In this document: in pieces, positions 9,217 through 16,900 of the stretch
Layout of the letters: each line of letters opens with the position of its first letter
How positions within the stretch are numbered: position 1 is the first letter of the stretch
Assembly: GCF_900182705.1 (NCBI RefSeq)
Contig: NZ_FXTP01000021.1
Location: 1-61,748, forward strand
Reading direction: 5' to 3'
DNA: 61,748 nt
Source of the DNA: Gracilimonas mengyeensis
GTDB lineage: Bacteria > Bacteroidota > Rhodothermia > Balneolales > Balneolaceae
The notes under the pieces: generated by a model
Told to the model about the DNA's origin: nothing
The model's database searches: none
What the model saw: only the letters and a program-made list of their open reading frames with translations
Translations under genes and position numbers: made by a program

Positions 9217-9807
9217 TTAGTGATTAATAAATTCCTTAATTAAAGACCGAATCTCTTCAATTCCGTCGCGATTGTCGGCCGAGTATGGTATAATAGGTAC
9301 TTCGATGTTCATTTCTTTCAATACCCGGCGTACTTTGGCTTTCGACTGATTTACTTTATTCCTGGATATCTTATCGGCCTTGGACATCAGCACGCTGAAC
9401 GGCTTTTCATTCATGGCCATCCAGTAAAAAAAGTCTTCATCCAGGCGGCTGGGGTCGTGGCGGGCGTCAACTACATGTAACACCAACTTTAGATTTTGGC
9501 GATCCATTAGATAGGAACGAATATTCTGCCCCCACCGCTCCCGCTCTTTTTTAGGCACTTTCGCATATCCATATCCCGGTAAATCTACCAGGTAAAAGTC
9601 ATCTCCTACCTTATAGTAGTTCATCTGCTGGGTTTTGCCCGGCACATTGGAGGTCCGTGCGATTTTCTTCTTGTTCAACAACGCATTGATGAGGGATGAT
9701 TTACCCACATTTGAACGCCCTGCAAAACAAACTTCTGGTATTTCCGGAGGCGGACATTCTTCCAGAACGGTTGTACTTTTTATAAACGCTGGCTTTTGAT
9801 TAAACAT
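9217..9807 (-). CDS. engB: Ribosome biogenesis GTPase EngB/YsxC
   Basis: This is a GTPase of the TrmE-Era-EngA-EngB group that helps late assembly of the large ribosomal subunit. The P-loop is GRSNVGKS at 30-37, the G2 region includes PGKTQQ at 56-61, G3 is DLPGYG at 75-80, and G4 reads SKAD at 142-145 (T to S in the usual TKAD). The G5-like YSAD is near the C-terminus. The 196-residue length is normal. Its ATG overlaps the purF stop codon by one base (TAATG), the same arrangement as ilvE/crcB, which suggests coupled translation. It is probably essential. Confidence 0.94.
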   Translation of the reverse strand: MFNQKPAFIKSTTVLEECPPPEIPEVCFAGRSNVGKSSLINALLNKKKIARTSNVPGKTQQMNYYKVGDDFYLVDLPGYGYAKVPKKERERWGQNIRSYLMDRQNLKLVLHVVDARHDPSRLDEDFFYWMAMNEKPFSVLMSKADKISRNKVNQSKAKVRRVLKEMNIEVPIIPYSADNRDGIEEIRSLIKEFINH

Positions 9808-11309
9808 TAAAGCAGCTCGTTTTCTTCTTTGGCCACGCCAAAGTTTACCGGCACCGGATAGTTACCAGTGAAACAAGCGGTACAGTAATCATCCCCGGAA
9901 GGATTTGCATCTTTAACGGCACTAACCAGTCCGTCCGGTGAAAGATAGCGCAGGCTGTCGACTCCAATTTCTTTTGCCATTTCGTCAATATCCCGATCAA
10001 ATTTATTAGCCATTAACTCATCCGGGCTTGGAAAGTCCATCCCGTAATAACAAGGGCTGATGATAGGCGGCGAACTCACCAAAAAGTGCACCTCGGCCGG
10101 ATTACATTCCCGAATCATATCAACCAAATAACGGGAAGTGGTTCCCCGTACAATTGAATCATCTACAATAATAACAATACGGTCTTCTATCACTCCACGA
10201 ACCGGGTTAAATTTGGTGCGTACTTTTTGTACGCGAGATTTTTGTCCCGGAGATATGAACGTCCGACCTACATAATGATTACGGATCAGGCCGATATCAT
10301 ATTTACATTCGTGCCCCAGTTTCTGGCTTTCGCTGGCATAACCCAAGGCTGCGGTATTACTGGAATCAGGCACAGAAATCACCACCGGTTTTTTGCCGGT
10401 TTTATTTTCTTTCACAATCTCAGTTAGCGGGTGCTCTTTCGCCAGTTCTTTTCCAAGATTACGTCGAATCTTGTCCACCATCTCCCCAAAAATCATACTG
10501 TCGGGGCGGGAAAAATACACGTACTCAAAAATACATTGACTGGTGCCGGTTCCCTTGGTAGGTGGAATGAAGAACGAACGAGGTTCTCCTGTTTCTTCAG
10601 CTTCTTTATCAATAACCACCACTTCGCCCGGTTTTACATCCCGGATGTATTCGGCATTATTGATGTCAAAAGCACAAGTTTCGCTGGCTACACAAAAAGA
10701 GCCATCTACTTTACCCAGTGCCAGCGGACGGAATCCATTGGGATCACGTACGGCAATCAGCTTGTCATCCGTCAGAATTACCAGGCAGTAAGCCCCCTCA
10801 ATCTGCCGCAGTGCGTCCATAATCTGATCCATCTGATCCTCATACAAACTGTGAGAAATCAAATGAAGAATCAGCTCCGTGTCGGAAGTACTTTGAAACA
10901 GTACGCCCTCCTTTCGAAAACGCTCCCGAATTTGCCGGGCATTTGACAGGTTGCCATTATGGCCAATAGCCAGATTCCCATTTCTATAATGCACCCGGAA
11001 GGGCTGAATATTGGCGGGGTTCTTGGATGATCCAGAGGTGGAATACCGATTGTGGCCAATCGCATTCTTCCCTTTCAATACCTTCTTAAACACCTTAGAG
11101 TCATCAAACACATTTAATACCAGGCCAAAATCTTTATAAGCCGGCATCGAAAAGCGTTCTTTGTCATCGTCATAATACGAAGTCACAATACCAGCCGACT
11201 CTTGTCCGCGGTGTTGTAAGGAGTGAAGACCGTAATAGGTGTGCAGGGCAGCCTCAGGATGATTGTATATACCGTAGATTCCGCAATACTCGCGAGGTTT
11301 GTCGCTCAT
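9807..11309 (-). CDS. purF: Amidophosphoribosyltransferase
   Basis: This enzyme starts de novo purine synthesis: glutamine plus PRPP gives 5-phosphoribosylamine. The N-terminal glutaminase nucleophile is C9 (CGIYGI), exposed after removal of an eight-residue propeptide. HRGQESAG and GHNRYST are glutaminase motifs. The PRPP loop is VIIVDDSIVRGTT. Cysteines in TSQCIF, ISPCYYG and YCTACF sit where the Bacillus-type enzyme binds a 4Fe-4S cluster, so this is the iron-sulfur class. The length of 500 residues fits. It is first in the purF-engB-serA run, with a 357-bp upstream gap shared with the divergent heme module. Confidence 0.95.
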   Translation of the reverse strand: MSDKPREYCGIYGIYNHPEAALHTYYGLHSLQHRGQESAGIVTSYYDDDKERFSMPAYKDFGLVLNVFDDSKVFKKVLKGKNAIGHNRYSTSGSSKNPANIQPFRVHYRNGNLAIGHNGNLSNARQIRERFRKEGVLFQSTSDTELILHLISHSLYEDQMDQIMDALRQIEGAYCLVILTDDKLIAVRDPNGFRPLALGKVDGSFCVASETCAFDINNAEYIRDVKPGEVVVIDKEAEETGEPRSFFIPPTKGTGTSQCIFEYVYFSRPDSMIFGEMVDKIRRNLGKELAKEHPLTEIVKENKTGKKPVVISVPDSSNTAALGYASESQKLGHECKYDIGLIRNHYVGRTFISPGQKSRVQKVRTKFNPVRGVIEDRIVIIVDDSIVRGTTSRYLVDMIRECNPAEVHFLVSSPPIISPCYYGMDFPSPDELMANKFDRDIDEMAKEIGVDSLRYLSPDGLVSAVKDANPSGDDYCTACFTGNYPVPVNFGVAKEENELL

Positions 11310-11666
11310 ATTAATAAAGTCCAGAGAAATAAATTAGAGTGAGTGTTTAAGATAAGAAATGAAACGCGGTTTCGGGAATTAGAAGCGGAATAAGTTTTCT
11401 ACAGGTTATGCACACTTTGCAATCTGCCAAATGCATGAAAGGCATTTAACCCAATCTTAAAGATATTTCGATGCCTTTCGTATTCCTTCAAATAAATCAA
11501 AGCTTCACACTGCTTTTTAGCTAAAACAATGGCCGATTTTCAATATTTCACACTTTATTTAGAATTATTCTAAATAAATCTTGCCAATTACAATCAGCCC
11601 TCCTATTTTCGATTCGTTATTTAAATCAAGTCTAAATTAACAATAAAACAGAGCCTCTACAATCCT
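11310..11666. promoter_or_regulatory. Divergent regulatory region purF / TonB receptor
   Basis: This gap is AT-rich and holds no gene. It carries the promoters for purF (minus) and the heme module (plus). The only strong signal is the palindrome described separately at 11554-11578. No purine riboswitch pattern was recognised. Confidence 0.6.
11554..11578. promoter_or_regulatory. Fur-box-like operator upstream of heme module
   Basis: This is a perfect 12+1+12 palindrome: TTTATTTAGAAT (11554-11565), a central T, then ATTCTAAATAAA (11567-11578). The core TTAGAAT-T-ATTCTAA has the 7-1-7 layout of Fur boxes. It ends 88 bp before the receptor start codon, a suitable place for an iron-dependent repressor. 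A DtxR-type or other dyad-binding regulator cannot be excluded. Confidence 0.65.
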
Positions 11667-13994
11667 ATGAGGGTTTTTTTACTGATCATCTTCTTCTGCT
11701 TTCTACCCTGCCTGCTTTTGGCTCAACAGTCTTCCCTATGCGGAACGGTTCATAGCAGCCGGTCCCAACCGGTAACAGGGGCCCACATTAAACTGTTTTC
11801 AAATACTACAACGCTGACTACGGTTTCAGATGCAGATGGACACTATTGTTTTAAGAAAATTAATTCTGGTAAATACACCGTATTGGTTACAAGTGTGGGC
11901 TACCGTGAGGCCCGGGAGCAACTTGAATTAGAGGCTCAGGAATCCGCCAAAGTTGATTTTAAACTGAAGCGCCGGATGTATGAAGAGGAAATCACTGTAG
12001 TTACTGCTTCCAGAACCATTAAAGAGCTGGAAGATGTGAGCGTGCCCGTTAGCGTAATTCCTGATTCGGAAATTGAAATGAGTGGCAGCACCCGTTTGCG
12101 GGATATTTTGATTGAGCAAACAGGTTTAAATGTAGTTTCTGACCATGGAAATGGCATTCAGATGCAGGGCTTTGATCCCGATTACACATTAATCATGATT
12201 GATAACCAGCCGGTGATTGGTCGCACGGCCGGTACGCTTGACCTGGACCGCATAACGATAGGTGATGTACAACAGATTGAAATTGTTAAAGGCCCTTCCT
12301 CTGCCCTTTGGGGAAGTGATGCCCTGGCCGGTGTCATTAACATCATCACCAAAAAAGGGGTACAACCCTTTAAATGGGATATGACCGGCCGGTTTGGATC
12401 CCATGATTCTTATGACGGATCTACCAACCTATCCTTTAATCAGGAAAAATTAAGCGGACAGTTTTTTGCAAATACCAGTGGCTCAGGTGGCTACGATATG
12501 GATACCACCAGCATTGCTCCTACCAAGCCCTCTTTTCAGAGTTATACTTTTTCGGGTCGGCTCAATTATGATCTTTCCAAAAAAATAGCACTGGGCGTAG
12601 ACTCTCGCTTTTACCGGGAAGATGTCTCCTACCCCCAGCAGCTGGAAATTGATGAAAGTCTTTACCGGATTAACGGAGATGAATATCAACAGAATTACAA
12701 CATCACTCCGGAATTGAGTGTACGGCTTAACGATCGCCAGCTGTTTGAAGCGACTGCTTTCCTGAGCCGGTTTGAAAGTGAGACAGAACTTAATTATCAG
12801 GAAGACGGCTCACTGTATAACAGAAGCACCTTCGATCAGCAATTAAATAAATACGAGCTTAAAAGTTCCACTTTCTGGAGCAAAACGCATACTACCATCA
12901 TAGGCGCCGGATTAAACCATGAAGAACTATTGGGCGGAAATTATAAGGGCACGCCAACATTTAACAGTTACTTCGCCTTTGGACAGCATGAATGGGAATT
13001 GTCCAAGCAGCTGTCATTTACGGCCGGTTTTCGCTTTGATGCTCATAGTGAGTACGCTTCACAGTTCAGTCCCAAATTTTCAGGCCTGTACCGACCCAAT
13101 GATTTTATTCACCTGCGGGCTTCTTTGGGCGGAGGATATAAAGCTCCCGAATTCCGTCAGCTTTTCCTCGATTTCACCAATGCCCAGGTTGGTTACAGCG
13201 TGTTTGGTTCTTCAACAGTAGTAGAAGGCGTAGAACGCCTGCAAGCCGAAGGGGTGATTGAGGAGCTGCTTATCAACCCGGAAAATATCGGGGAGATAGA
13301 GGCTGAGCGCTCCTTTGCCTACAACGTTGGGGTAGATCTTTTCCCTCTAGACGGCATGCAATTGCGCATCAACGCCTTCCGGAACAATGTGCAGGACCTG
13401 ATCGATACTCAGCGTATTGCCGTGCGGCAGAATGGGCAATCGGTGTTTTCCTATTTCAACCTAAACAGAATTTATACACAGGGCATTGAAACGGAACTGC
13501 GATACCGACCGGCCTTTAATGATAACCTGCAGCTTTCCCTTGGCTATCAGTATTTGGATGCCCGCCGGCAAATCACTCGTGAATTTGACGATGTGGTGGA
13601 CGGCCGTGTAGTAACGGTTACCAAAAAAGATTACATCCCAATGCTCAACCGGTCGAAGCATACGACCAATGCCAAAATCTATTACACCTTTGAAGAGCCC
13701 GGCATCGAATCGAGCCTGAGAGTACAATACCGTGGCCGCTACTGGTTTGCCGACTACAATAATAACAACCAGGCCGAAGACAATGAATATGCCCTTAGCG
13801 CCAATACTCCCAACTCCGACATTGACAATTTCTGGGAAAAAGCCATCGTGAACTTCTCTTTGGCCAAGACTTTTTATGACCGGTATCGCCTGCAGGCAGG
13901 CATAGACAACCTCACCAACTTCCAGAGCCCCCAGTTTATGCCCTACAACCCGGGACGAACATTTTACGCACAATTAAACATCCAACTTTATTAA
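11667..13994 (+). CDS. TonB-dependent outer-membrane receptor (heme/siderophore type)
   Basis: This is an energised outer-membrane transporter, predicted here to take up heme or a heme-like iron source. It begins with a signal peptide ending at about residue 19 (LLLAQQ). A carboxypeptidase-regulatory-like beta-sandwich follows (about 22-110), then a TonB-box-like EEITVVTASR, a plug domain (about 115-228, with the WGSDALAGVINIITKK plug end), and a beta-barrel to a terminal aromatic residue (QLNIQLY). At 775 residues the length is normal. The HmuY-like lipoprotein starts 18 bp downstream and the Fur-like palindrome lies upstream; these point to iron-repressed heme uptake. The substrate is inferred from neighbours, not from the receptor itself. 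Confidence 0.88.
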   Translation: MRVFLLIIFFCFLPCLLLAQQSSLCGTVHSSRSQPVTGAHIKLFSNTTTLTTVSDADGHYCFKKINSGKYTVLVTSVGYREAREQLELEAQESAKVDFKLKRRMYEEEITVVTASRTIKELEDVSVPVSVIPDSEIEMSGSTRLRDILIEQTGLNVVSDHGNGIQMQGFDPDYTLIMIDNQPVIGRTAGTLDLDRITIGDVQQIEIVKGPSSALWGSDALAGVINIITKKGVQPFKWDMTGRFGSHDSYDGSTNLSFNQEKLSGQFFANTSGSGGYDMDTTSIAPTKPSFQSYTFSGRLNYDLSKKIALGVDSRFYREDVSYPQQLEIDESLYRINGDEYQQNYNITPELSVRLNDRQLFEATAFLSRFESETELNYQEDGSLYNRSTFDQQLNKYELKSSTFWSKTHTTIIGAGLNHEELLGGNYKGTPTFNSYFAFGQHEWELSKQLSFTAGFRFDAHSEYASQFSPKFSGLYRPNDFIHLRASLGGGYKAPEFRQLFLDFTNAQVGYSVFGSSTVVEGVERLQAEGVIEELLINPENIGEIEAERSFAYNVGVDLFPLDGMQLRINAFRNNVQDLIDTQRIAVRQNGQSVFSYFNLNRIYTQGIETELRYRPAFNDNLQLSLGYQYLDARRQITREFDDVVDGRVVTVTKKDYIPMLNRSKHTTNAKIYYTFEEPGIESSLRVQYRGRYWFADYNNNNQAEDNEYALSANTPNSDIDNFWEKAIVNFSLAKTFYDRYRLQAGIDNLTNFQSPQFMPYNPGRTFYAQLNIQLY

Positions 13995-14012
13995 TAAATC
14001 ACTCCTTATATC

Positions 14013-15482
14013 ATGAAAGTAGTATTACAGAAAGCATCCATTCTATTCATATTTACCGCACTGCTGGTAACCGGCTGCGACAGTGGTGGAAATGACGGTC
14101 CGGCCCCGGTGGTTGGCGAATTAGCTGAGGATATACCCGGTGACATTTCCACCGTTGAACAAACCCGCTCCCCTGTTGAGAATATCCCAGCCAATCCCAG
14201 TACGGTAACACAACCGCGTACTCCAGTTGCCAATATTGAAGGCGATGTAGAATCCAATCCCGGCTACACCTTTTTTGACCTCGATGCCGGAGCGGTTGTT
14301 GAAGATTCTGCCTCGGATGCCTGGGACATCGGCTTTGGTGGTACTACCCTGATTGCCAATTCTGGAAATGAGGGCGGTATTCAAGTCATCTCCGGTGCGT
14401 ATGCCGATGTAGAAGAAGCTCCCGCCGATGGTTATGAAGCTGAGACCGCTCAGAGTTCCTGGTATAATTATGATTTCACCTCCCACCAGGTAACTCCCAA
14501 AGAAGACCAAACGATTGTGGTAGAGACACCGGATGGCAATTACGCCAAAATCGAAATCCTGAGCTATTACCGGGATTCCAATACCGAAAATGAAAGCCGT
14601 TATTTCACCTTTAATTACACCCTTAAAACAAATGGTGAAACTGCGCTTTACCACGAAGACACCTACACCTACTATGACTTAGAAGCCGGTGAGATTATCG
14701 AAGACGCTGCTTCATCTGATTGGGATGTTGCTTTTGACGGCACCACTGTAATGGCCAACGACGCCAATGGCGGCGGCATTCAGGTAGTTGCAGGTGCTTA
14801 TGCTGAGGTAGAAGAAGCACCCGAATCCGGTTATGCAGCAGCAACTGCACAGAGTTCCTGGTATAATTATGATTTTGCCACCCACGTCATCACCCCAAAA
14901 GAAGATCAAACCATTGTGGTACACACCCCGGAAGGCAACTATGGAAAAATTCAGGTGCTGAGCTATTACGAGGATGGAGAACCTACCAATGACAGCCGCT
15001 ACTACACCTTTAATTACCTGGTAAAAACCACCGGCGAAACACAGCTTTATCATGAAAGCGAACCTACTTACTTCGATTTAGAATCTGGTGAAATTGTGCA
15101 AGACGCTACCTCTCCGCAGTGGGATATTGCGTTCTCCGGTACTACCATTGCGGCCAATGCAGAAAACAACGGCGGCATTCAATCTCTCAATATTGCTTTT
15201 GCCGATGTAGACGAAGCACCTGTTGAAGGATACGCAGCTACCAATGCCGAATGGTATAACTATACCGGAAATACCCCTCCTACTCACGCAGTACTGCCTG
15301 TTGAAGGGGTAACATTAGTCGTTCAAACCCCGGATGGCAATTATGCCAAGGTTCGCATCATTAGTTATTACGAAGGCAATCCTGATACTTCTTCCGAGGA
15401 GTTTATAACCGATCGTCCGGATCCACGCTATTTCACTTTTGAATATGCCGTGCAGACCGACGGTTCTGTTTACTTCGAGTAA
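14013..15482 (+). CDS. Lipoprotein with three tandem HmuY-like domains
   Basis: The protein has a signal peptide and lipobox (LLVTGC, lipidated C22), so it is anchored in the outer membrane, probably at the surface. After a Pro/Thr-rich linker with an 18-residue duplication (STVxQxRxPVxNI), there are three tandem copies of about 130 residues: 85-213, 218-346 and 352-489. Each contains FDL/YDL-[AE]xG, WDI/WDV-[GA]F, GGIQ, YNY and DGNY/EGNY-[AG]K followed by SYY and YFTF/YYTF. The pattern matches HmuY-family heme-binding lipoproteins, which normally have one domain. A histidine followed two residues later by x-P recurs in each copy (H158, H291, H425). DNA near 14450 and 14850 is almost identical, so copies 1 and 2 are a recent duplication. 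Partner of the upstream receptor. Confidence 0.82.
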   Translation: MKVVLQKASILFIFTALLVTGCDSGGNDGPAPVVGELAEDIPGDISTVEQTRSPVENIPANPSTVTQPRTPVANIEGDVESNPGYTFFDLDAGAVVEDSASDAWDIGFGGTTLIANSGNEGGIQVISGAYADVEEAPADGYEAETAQSSWYNYDFTSHQVTPKEDQTIVVETPDGNYAKIEILSYYRDSNTENESRYFTFNYTLKTNGETALYHEDTYTYYDLEAGEIIEDAASSDWDVAFDGTTVMANDANGGGIQVVAGAYAEVEEAPESGYAAATAQSSWYNYDFATHVITPKEDQTIVVHTPEGNYGKIQVLSYYEDGEPTNDSRYYTFNYLVKTTGETQLYHESEPTYFDLESGEIVQDATSPQWDIAFSGTTIAANAENNGGIQSLNIAFADVDEAPVEGYAATNAEWYNYTGNTPPTHAVLPVEGVTLVVQTPDGNYAKVRIISYYEGNPDTSSEEFITDRPDPRYFTFEYAVQTDGSVYFE

Positions 15483-15502
15483 GTAGTACGTAGCTAACAC
15501 AC

Positions 15503-15540
15503 AGCGTTTGTCTCATGTATTTGGGGCAAACGCTTTTTTA
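15503..15540 (+). terminator. Intrinsic terminator after the HmuY-like gene
   Basis: AGCGTTTG (15503-15510) pairs with CAAACGCT (15527-15534). The stem extends inward by four pairs including G-U wobbles, and a seven-base T-run follows. It lies inside the heme module, so the chelatase-like gene must be reached by read-through or its own promoter. Confidence 0.85.
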
Positions 15541-15585
15541 TACCCTTCGCCTTAAATCAACCCTAACTTTCCGAAAACTGAACTT

Positions 15586-16563
15586 ATGAAGCTTCAAACC
15601 CGAAACTTAACGCACATTTTAACTTCTTTACTGTTGGTTTTATGTGCCGTCTCTACCACTGCAGCCCAGGATACCGGCGTACTCATACTGGCCCACGGAG
15701 GCAGCGAAGAATGGAACGACCTCATCCATGAAGCAGCGGAACCACTTAAAGCAAATCACAAGGTGGAAGTCGCTTTTGGGATGGCCAACTATGTGAGCAT
15801 GCACCACGGGCTTAAAGCACTGGAAGAGCAAGGAGTTTCAAAAATTGCCGTAGTGCAGCTGTTTATCTCAAGCTACAGCCCCATCATTGAACAAAATGCC
15901 TATTTGCTGGGTAAGCGTGATTCCCTTCCCGAAACACCGATGCCTTTGATGCATCATGTAGATGAGTACAAAGAAATGATGGGCATTGAAGAGGAAGAAA
16001 CAGCGGGCCATCATGGCGGTGGACATCGTTTTTACATGCCTAAAAACTTGCAGCCTATCCCGCTGGAAGCCGAAGTAGTGTTGACCCCGGCTCTGGATGA
16101 TCATCCCGTAGTGGCTGAAATCCTGAACAAGCGCATACAGGAATTAAGCTCTGATCCTGCAAACGAAACGGTACTGATGGTAGCTCATGGTCCTAATAGT
16201 GAGGAAAACAATAAAAAATGGATTGACACGATGGAAAGCCTGTCGCAAAAAATTCAATCTACGCAAGCTGACAATGGCACGCCTTACAAGCAAATATTTG
16301 CCCTCACCGTCCGGGATGATGCGCCGGAACCTGTTTTTGAACAAGCCAAGGCTAACCTTCGTACCCTGGTTCGTCAGGCCGGTCAAAATGGTGAGGTGAT
16401 TGTAGTGCCTTTATTTCTTTCTTCGGGCGGACGCGAGCAAGCCGTTGCTCAGCGACTGGAAGGTCTCGACTTTGAATGGAGTGGCAAAACCTTACTGCCC
16501 GACCCGCTGATTACCGATTTCATCCAGAAATCAGTTAAAGCCGGATTTGCAGAGATGAACTAA
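15586..16563 (+). CDS. Exported double-domain CbiX-like chelatase
   Basis: This belongs to the sirohydrochlorin/cobalt chelatase superfamily (CbiX type), with two half-domains. The motif AHGG is at 36-39 and AHGPNSEEN at 200-208, each with the histidine expected at a metal/tetrapyrrole site. Unlike biosynthetic CbiX or SirB, it starts with a clear signal peptide (hydrophobic core at about 11-22, cleavage after TTAAQ near 28), so it acts in the periplasm or at the envelope. A histidine-rich loop GHHGGGH lies at 141-147 between the domains. No siroheme or cobalamin genes are nearby. Its place after a TonB receptor and HmuY-like lipoprotein suggests that it handles imported heme or metal, perhaps inserting or removing iron. 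That role is inference. Confidence 0.78.
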   Translation: MKLQTRNLTHILTSLLLVLCAVSTTAAQDTGVLILAHGGSEEWNDLIHEAAEPLKANHKVEVAFGMANYVSMHHGLKALEEQGVSKIAVVQLFISSYSPIIEQNAYLLGKRDSLPETPMPLMHHVDEYKEMMGIEEEETAGHHGGGHRFYMPKNLQPIPLEAEVVLTPALDDHPVVAEILNKRIQELSSDPANETVLMVAHGPNSEENNKKWIDTMESLSQKIQSTQADNGTPYKQIFALTVRDDAPEPVFEQAKANLRTLVRQAGQNGEVIVVPLFLSSGGREQAVAQRLEGLDFEWSGKTLLPDPLITDFIQKSVKAGFAEMN

Positions 16564-16900
16564 AAGTTGCTTCAGTAATAGTTCCAGATATCAATATTGG
16601 ATGCTATTCATACCCGGGTTTTGCCCGGGTATTTTTTTTTAACTACTGCCTGCCGATATCTTTACGAAGCATTGAACTTTGATAATTACGTCCGGACTTT
16701 GGCACCAACACCCTCCGCCTCCCATTTGGTCGGCACCTCTCTCCCCGACCTATTGGTACGGGACAGGCAAGGGAGGACTTGCTTTCCTGTAGACATTCTT
16801 TGGATTAATTCACTCCTTTTTACATCGAACTCAGGCTTACTCTTTTTTAGACAATCGTCGGTATCTCATCATCACCTCATCACCTTATCGCTATATCACC
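16564..16900. other. Intergenic gap with terminator and decayed repeat
   Basis: After the terminator at 16610-16640, positions 16730-16790 contain CTCTCCCCGACC and GGGACAGGCAAGGGAG. These resemble an inverted copy of the hairpin half of the dispersed repeats seen at 25-35 kb. No gene is supported. Confidence 0.5.
16610..16640 (+). terminator. Intrinsic terminator of the chelatase gene
   Basis: ATACCCGGG (16610-16618), a four-to-five-base loop, CCCGGGTAT (16624-16632), then nine consecutive T residues. It is a textbook rho-independent terminator closing the heme module. Confidence 0.92.

Noticed and set aside
14121-15053. Long minus-strand frames opposite the HmuY-like gene
   Set aside because: They are antisense shadows caused by the codon bias of the three repeats. 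The plus-strand frame has a lipobox and domain structure.
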